A stretch of DNA of 64,000 nt from Empedobacter falsenii (GTDB taxonomy: Bacteria; Bacteroidota; Bacteroidia; Flavobacteriales; Weeksellaceae), in the NCBI RefSeq assembly GCF_013488205.1, contig NZ_CP040908.1, forward strand, positions 434,001 to 498,000, in the 5' to 3' direction. A program made the position numbers and the translations under genes. Position 1 is the stretch's first letter. Each line of letters opens with the position of its first letter. Of this stretch, positions 59,470 to 64,000 are shown in pieces. The notes beneath the pieces were generated by a model, which saw nothing but the letters and a program-made list of their open reading frames with translations, was not told where the DNA came from and searched no databases.

Positions 59470-60351
59470 TTACCCAATCTTACTTCCGTTTTCTACTTTT
59501 CGTTCGGGATTCAAAAGAATAACATCGTTATTATTTCCATAAACACCCATTACGAGACATTCGCTCATAAAAGTGGCAATTTGTTTTTTCGGGAAGTTAA
59601 CTACAGCCATTATTTGTTTTCCAATCAATTCTTCTTTGCTATAAAGCGACGTAATTTGCGCCGAACTTTTCTTGATTCCTAACGGACCAAAATCAATTTC
59701 TAATTGATAAGCAGGATTTCTTGCTTTCGGAAAATCATTTGCACTGATAATTGTTCCAATTCTCATATCAACTTTTTCGAAATCTTGCCAAGAAATTGTT
59801 TCAGTATTATTTTCAGGTTTTGGTTCTTCTTTTGGTTTATTTTCTTTGTCGTAAATTGTTTGTAGAATTTTTTCTAAATCCGTTTTTTCGTCCGCATATT
59901 TCGTTTTCATGTTATCTGGCATTCGGTTATAATACGTCAACGCTTTTTCGCCAAATTGTTTGATGTAAAAATTAGTCAATGGAGGAACGTTTGGAAATTG
60001 TTTATGAAAAATCATTTCTGTATACGCTTGCCATTCGCGTTCTTCTCGCAATTCAATTTGATTTTCGCCCGAACGCTGAAAAACATGTACCATTTCGTGC
60101 ATCAAAACATTGGAAAGTAATACTAAATCAAAATCAAGAATATTACGCGGAACACGAATTGTAATTCCTGTTTTTTCTTCACCTTCTGCAGTCAATAAAA
60201 AACCTTTTGGATCGATTTCTTCTCGAAACGTAAAACCTGTAAAAGCATTATGTTTTAATTTCAATTCATCTAAAATTTCGTACAATGCTTCAACGATTAA
60301 GTGATTATTTTTTAAATAATTTATTCTTTCCTTAAATTTTTCTGTAATCAT
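59470..60351 (-). CDS. Zincin-like domain fused to a CsaA/EMAP-type tRNA-binding domain
   Basis: The 293-residue product joins two parts. Residues about 1-160 hold HEMVH (His85, Glu86, His89) and a downstream REEREWQAYTE segment, the pattern of a small zinc metallopeptidase. After a Lys/Pro/Glu linker (about 165-180), residues 182-293 are a CsaA-type OB-fold: WQDFEKVDMRIGTIISANDFP, ARNPAYQLEIDFGPLGIKKSSAQIT and LVMGVYGNNNDVILLNPE. CsaA proteins usually stand alone (about 110 residues) and bind tRNA or act as export chaperones. No signal peptide, so cytoplasmic. The zincin family and substrate are unknown. Its promoter faces away from that of the M1 peptidase. Confidence 0.8.
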   Translation of the reverse strand: MITEKFKERINYLKNNHLIVEALYEILDELKLKHNAFTGFTFREEIDPKGFLLTAEGEEKTGITIRVPRNILDFDLVLLSNVLMHEMVHVFQRSGENQIELREEREWQAYTEMIFHKQFPNVPPLTNFYIKQFGEKALTYYNRMPDNMKTKYADEKTDLEKILQTIYDKENKPKEEPKPENNTETISWQDFEKVDMRIGTIISANDFPKARNPAYQLEIDFGPLGIKKSSAQITSLYSKEELIGKQIMAVVNFPKKQIATFMSECLVMGVYGNNNDVILLNPERKVENGSKIG

Positions 60352-60370
60352 AGCTTTTTGGCTTATTTAT

Positions 60371-60378
60371 CAAATATA
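60371..60378 (-). promoter_or_regulatory. -7 element of the zincin-CsaA fusion gene
   Basis: TATATTTG on the minus strand, a full match, predicts a start near 60365 and a leader of about 14 nt. Confidence 0.55.
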
Positions 60379-60384
60379 TAATCT

Positions 60385-60392
60385 TATTTTTG
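60385..60392 (+). promoter_or_regulatory. -7 element of the M1 peptidase gene
   Basis: TATTTTTG, a full match, only 6 bp from the opposing -7 element. It predicts a start near 60397-60399, leaving a leader of roughly 8 nt to the ATG at 60406 or 14 nt to that at 60412. Confidence 0.5.
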
Positions 60393-60405
60393 ATATGTTT
60401 TAAAA

Positions 60406-62055
60406 ATGACTATGAAGAAATTAGTACTATTACTTGGCTTGATCTCGATAACAACAAATGCACAAGTACTTAATAACAAACAAGAGTTTACGCGACAAGA
60501 TTCGCTTCGCGGAACGAATAATGAATTCCGAAATTGGTGGGATGTTAAAAAATATAAAGTAAGTGTAGAACCAGATTATCAGTCAAAATCGATAAAAGGA
60601 AAAACGACAATTACGTTTGATAAAATTGCTCCTCAACAATCAGATTTATTGCAGATAGATTTACAAGATCCAATGATGGTTTCGGCTGTAAAATTGAATG
60701 GAAAGAAAATTTCTGATTTCAAACGTGATGGAAATGTCTATTTTATTAATGTCGGAAAAAATATCAAGAATACGTCGAATCAATTAGAATTAGAATACAA
60801 CGGAAATCCTCGTGTTGCGGTGAGAGCGCCTTGGGATGGTGGTTGGATTTTTGCGAAAGATGAAAAAGGTCGAGATTGGATGTCTGTAGCCGTGCAAGGT
60901 TTGGGTGCAAGTGCTTGGTTTCCGAACAAAGATTATTTAGGCGATGAACCAGATAATGGAATGGAATTGGAAATTATCACACCAAAAGATTTGGTAGGAG
61001 TTGGTAATGGACGATTAGTTTCTAAAAAAGAGAAAAATGGTAAAACAACTTCTACATGGAAAGTTGTTAATCCAATTAATAATTATAATATCATTCCTTA
61101 TATCGGACATTATGTCAATTTCAAAGATACTTTCGAAGGCGAAAAAGGTAAATTGGATTTAGATTATTATGTGTTAGATTATAATATAGATAAAGCAAAA
61201 TTGCAGTTTGAACAAGCAAAATTGATGTTGAAAAGTTTTGAATATTGGTTTGGACCTTATGCTTTCTACGAAGATTCTTTCAAGATTGTAGAAGCTCCGC
61301 ATTTAGGAATGGAGCATCAATCTGGAATTGCGTACGGAAATAAATTCGAGAATGGTTATTTAGGTCGTGATTTATCAGGTTCTGGCTGGGGATTGAAATG
61401 GGATTTTATCATCGTTCATGAAGCTGGTCACGAATGGTTTGGGAATAATATTACCGAAAAGGATGTGGCAGATATGTGGATTCACGAAGCGTTTACGGCT
61501 TATTCGGAAACTTTGTTCACAGAAACTTATTATGGAAAAGATGCGGCAAGCGAATATGTGCGTGGAACGAGAAAGGCAATCCAAAATGATATTCCAATTA
61601 TCGGCGTGTATGGCGTAAACCAAGAGGGTAGTGGTGATATGTACTATAAAGGTGCAAATATGATTCACACGTTGAGAACTTGGATGAATAATGATGAAAA
61701 ATTCAGACAAATGTTGCGTGGATTAAACAAAGAATTTTATCATCAAACTGTAACTACAGAACAAATTGAAAATTATATTGCGAAGTTTTCTGGTTTAAAT
61801 TTGAACGCTTTTTTCAATCAATATTTAAGAACAGTTAAAATACCTACTTTAGAACTTAAACAAAATGGAAATAAAGTAGAATATCGTTATACAAATGTTG
61901 TGGATGGATTTGCAATGCCTTTGCGATTGAAAGATTCTGATGTAACCATCAATCCAACGACTAATTGGCAAACAATTAATAACTCAACAATTACAAAAGC
62001 GATTGATGTAACAATTAATCCAAATTATTATATCGATACGCATATTATATATTAA
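60406..62055 (+). CDS. M1 family zinc aminopeptidase
   Basis: The 549-residue product has a signal peptide (start at 60406 MTMKKLVLLLG or, as likely, 60412 MKKLVLLLG; cleaved near TNA-QVLNN). It has an N-terminal beta domain, the substrate-binding GMEHQSGIAYG and the zinc site HEAGH (His338, His342) with Glu361, exactly HEXXH-X18-E. It is therefore a secreted or periplasmic aminopeptidase. It is shorter than the 850-residue PepN, as in the Bacteroidota peptidase M1 group without the helical C-terminal domain. It shares a 54-bp divergent promoter gap with the zincin-CsaA fusion gene. Confidence 0.93.
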   Translation: MTMKKLVLLLGLISITTNAQVLNNKQEFTRQDSLRGTNNEFRNWWDVKKYKVSVEPDYQSKSIKGKTTITFDKIAPQQSDLLQIDLQDPMMVSAVKLNGKKISDFKRDGNVYFINVGKNIKNTSNQLELEYNGNPRVAVRAPWDGGWIFAKDEKGRDWMSVAVQGLGASAWFPNKDYLGDEPDNGMELEIITPKDLVGVGNGRLVSKKEKNGKTTSTWKVVNPINNYNIIPYIGHYVNFKDTFEGEKGKLDLDYYVLDYNIDKAKLQFEQAKLMLKSFEYWFGPYAFYEDSFKIVEAPHLGMEHQSGIAYGNKFENGYLGRDLSGSGWGLKWDFIIVHEAGHEWFGNNITEKDVADMWIHEAFTAYSETLFTETYYGKDAASEYVRGTRKAIQNDIPIIGVYGVNQEGSGDMYYKGANMIHTLRTWMNNDEKFRQMLRGLNKEFYHQTVTTEQIENYIAKFSGLNLNAFFNQYLRTVKIPTLELKQNGNKVEYRYTNVVDGFAMPLRLKDSDVTINPTTNWQTINNSTITKAIDVTINPNYYIDTHIIY

Positions 62056-62059
62056 AACT

Positions 62060-62127
62060 GAATGAGATATTGAAACGAGTTCAACATGACAAGGAAAGTC
62101 AACCTGAACTTGTTTCATGTTCTCATC
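62060..62127. repeat. Inverted pair of a short intergenic repeat
   Basis: Left arm 62060-62090 and right arm 62098-62127 are imperfect reverse complements of each other (right arm core CTGAACTTGTTTCA; left arm core TGAAACGAGTTCA). They could fold into a long stem with a 7-nt loop. The same family occurs at 40891-40920. It resembles REP-like intergenic repeats of Bacteroidota. Confidence 0.6.
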
Positions 62128-62185
62128 CAAAATGATTTATAAAATATTCCAAACAAATATCATCGGTTATTGAATGATGAAATTA

Positions 62186-62193
62186 TAAATTTG
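62186..62193 (+). promoter_or_regulatory. -7 element 4 nt before lnt (leaderless candidate)
   Basis: TAAATTTG, then TGAC, then ATG at 62198. Same spacing as at 8387 and 13548. Confidence 0.6.
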
Positions 62194-62197
62194 TGAC

Positions 62198-63853
62198 ATG
62201 AAAAAATATATTGCATACGCAATCTTATCAGGATTATTATTAACAGCAGGTTGGCCATCGCACGGCTTTCCATTGTTATTATTTATAGGATTTGTACCCT
62301 TGATGTTAGCAGAACATCAAATTACGCAACGCGCTGAATTCAAGAAAAAAGGACGTAAAATTTTCGGACTTTCGTTTTTAGCTTTCTTTATTTGGAATGC
62401 GATTGTAATTTGGTGGTTGCATTATGCACAAGAAACAGACGCGAATGGAGATTTGCACAATTCGTGGAGCGCTTATTTAATTCCTGTTGTAGCAAATTCC
62501 TTGTTTATGTCAATTGTTTTTCAGTTGTATCATTTTGTCAAAACAAAAGCTGGTAATCTGTATGGATTGGTTTTTCTTCCTGCGATTTGGATGAGTTTTG
62601 ACAAACTAACCTTGAATTGGGAACTAACTTGGCCTTGGTTTAACCTAGGAAATGGTTTTGCAAAATATTACGAATGGGTGCAATGGTATGAGTATACAGG
62701 AACTTTTGGAGGTGCACTTTGGATTTGGTTAGTTAATATTACGGTATTCTATTATTTGACGGCTTATATTAATAAGAAAGAAATGAGATATCTAAACAAA
62801 TTAGGTATTTATGCGGGATTATTAATCGCTGTTCCAATTGGTATTTCTTATATTATTTATGCGAATTATGAAGAAAAAGGAAAAGCGCTTGATGTGTTAG
62901 TTCTTCAGCCAGATCTTGATCCATACAATGAAAAGTATATGAAAGATGGTTTGCAGATTTATGACGAATTGAAACAATTGGCACTGAAAAATATTCAACC
63001 AAAAACTCAATTTGTTGTTGCACCAGAAACTGCCGTACCTGGATCATCTGCCTTGATTTTTGATAATATGTATGATGATTTAATTATACAAGACATTCAG
63101 CAATGGACAAAAACTAAAAAAGATTTACATTTTGTAACAGGAGCATCAATTATGCGAATTTATCCAATGCAATCTTTAGCATCGGAAACGGCATCTGTTA
63201 TGAGAGATGGAATTACGTGGTACGACGCTTATAATTCGGCTTTGCAGATAAGTGGAAACGATTCAATAGAAGTTTATCATAAGAGTAAATTAGTACCTGG
63301 AGTAGAAATTTTTCCATATCGAAACATTTTAATGCCAATTATTGGAGAATTTATGCTTAACTTTGGCGGCACAACAAAAACGTTGGGGATTCAACCTCAT
63401 CGTTCTGTTTTCAAGAATAAAACAAACAACGCTACTGTTGCTCCGGTTATATGTTACGAATCTATTTACGGAGACTATACGACAGAATATGTGAGAGAAG
63501 GCGCAAATGTTATATTCACAATGACCAACGATTCTTGGTGGGGCTCTACCGATGGTCATCGTCAATTACTATTATATGGTAATTTGAGAGCTATTGAAAA
63601 TAGACGCGCTATCGTTAGATCTGCAAATTCAGGTATTTCGGCTTTCGTTAATCAGCGAGGAGATATAATGAAGTCTTTACCATATGGAGAGCAGGGTGCC
63701 TTAAATGGTACAATTTTAATGAATAGTGAATTAACGTTTTATACAAAATATGGCGATGTAATCGCGAGGATAGCGCTGTTGGTAATGGGAATTATCTTGG
63801 CTTATACTCTTGCGCAGAAGTTGTTATATAAACAAAATAAGAAAAAAATATAA
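62198..63853 (+). CDS. lnt: Apolipoprotein N-acyltransferase
   Basis: The 551-residue inner-membrane enzyme adds the third acyl chain to lipoproteins. It has about six N-terminal membrane segments (to about 230), a periplasmic nitrilase-like domain (about 235-520) and a last membrane segment. The catalytic triad is visible: Glu277 in APETAVPG, Lys362 in YHKSKLVPGVE and Cys419 in PVICYES. The window's many lipoprotein genes give it local substrates. A perfect -7 element ends 4 nt before the ATG, predicting a leaderless mRNA. Confidence 0.95.
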   Translation: MKKYIAYAILSGLLLTAGWPSHGFPLLLFIGFVPLMLAEHQITQRAEFKKKGRKIFGLSFLAFFIWNAIVIWWLHYAQETDANGDLHNSWSAYLIPVVANSLFMSIVFQLYHFVKTKAGNLYGLVFLPAIWMSFDKLTLNWELTWPWFNLGNGFAKYYEWVQWYEYTGTFGGALWIWLVNITVFYYLTAYINKKEMRYLNKLGIYAGLLIAVPIGISYIIYANYEEKGKALDVLVLQPDLDPYNEKYMKDGLQIYDELKQLALKNIQPKTQFVVAPETAVPGSSALIFDNMYDDLIIQDIQQWTKTKKDLHFVTGASIMRIYPMQSLASETASVMRDGITWYDAYNSALQISGNDSIEVYHKSKLVPGVEIFPYRNILMPIIGEFMLNFGGTTKTLGIQPHRSVFKNKTNNATVAPVICYESIYGDYTTEYVREGANVIFTMTNDSWWGSTDGHRQLLLYGNLRAIENRRAIVRSANSGISAFVNQRGDIMKSLPYGEQGALNGTILMNSELTFYTKYGDVIARIALLVMGIILAYTLAQKLLYKQNKKKI

Positions 63854-63894
63854 AATTAATAACCTAAAGAGTTGTATAAGTAATATATAATTTG

Positions 63895-63902
63895 TTACTT
63901 TG
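63895..63902 (+). promoter_or_regulatory. -7 element of the rpmB promoter
   Basis: TTACTTTG, one mismatch from TAnnTTTG, 34 bp before the rpmB start. It is followed by CACTCC, similar to the rpsL and rpsH starts (TTTGCA). Confidence 0.45.
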
Positions 63903-63935
63903 CACTCCGTTTAAAATAGGACAATACAAAATAAG

Positions 63936-64000
63936 ATGTCAAAAATTTGTCAAATTACAGGTAAGAAGAGATTAGTGGGAAACAATGTTTCTCATGCTAA
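63936..64000 (+). CDS. rpmB: 50S ribosomal protein L28, start only
   Basis: Twenty-one complete codons are present before the window ends: MSKICQITGKKRLVGNNVSHA, the invariant N terminus of L28. The rest lies outside. L28 is a small 50S protein; the gene is usually followed by rpmG, which is not in view. Confidence 0.93.
   Translation, partial: MSKICQITGKKRLVGNNVSHA

Overview
The window reads as chromosomal DNA of a flavobacterium (phylum Bacteroidota), most likely Weeksellaceae and plausibly Empedobacter or a close relative. This rests on low GC, type IX secretion (T9SS) C-terminal domains, a TonB receptor with an N-terminal carboxypeptidase-regulatory-like domain, DUF4834/YfhO/GIN-domain families, absence of Shine-Dalgarno sites, and many promoters of the Bacteroidota type (TTTG about 19 bp upstream of TAnnTTTG). 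The genus is an inference; the phylum is well supported. No mobile element, CRISPR array, rRNA or tRNA gene was seen.

Layout. 1-8.3 kb (minus strand): end-truncated acetate-transporter gene, pyrG-yidC, the SRP RNA gene, a T9SS-secreted HAF-repeat protein and two tandem TPR membrane proteins, of which only the first carries an AraC-type DNA-binding domain. 8.4-12.4 kb (plus): DUF4199 protein, DPM1-like glycosyltransferase, GIN-domain lipoprotein, phosphohexomutase. 12.4-15.4 kb (minus): DUF47 regulator and two PiT phosphate transporters. 15.7-17.9 kb: an orphan PAS histidine kinase. 18.1-40.7 kb (plus): the str, S10, spc and alpha ribosomal-protein gene clusters, broken in two places. Between rpsJ and rplC sit a GINT-repeat secreted protein and an M60 (enhancin/mucinase-type) metallopeptidase with a FISUMP domain. 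Between rpsN and rpsH sits an unknown membrane protein. Each break has a terminator before it and a fresh consensus promoter after it.

41-43.4 kb (minus): a siderophore-type TonB receptor whose promoter is bracketed by two copies of TTATTTAGATTA. 43.8-52.5 kb (plus): DUF6263 lipoprotein, DUF4834, YfhO, a glycosyltransferase and a 1114-residue T9SS type B protein. 52.6-64 kb: unknown protein, malic enzyme MaeB, lipoprotein, T9SS type A protein, dnaK, an unusual HExxH zincin-CsaA fusion, M1 aminopeptidase, Lnt, and the start of rpmB.

Most notable signals: (i) three genes whose perfect TAnnTTTG element lies exactly 4 nt before ATG, predicting leaderless mRNAs; (ii) the two insertions that split the ribosomal-protein clusters; (iii) the zincin-CsaA fusion; (iv) a sigma-54-like promoter with TGACA repeats upstream of dnaK; (v) structured 5' leaders on rpsL, rplC and rpsH, and a strong hairpin before rpmJ. 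None was tested by computation; coordinates come from direct reading.
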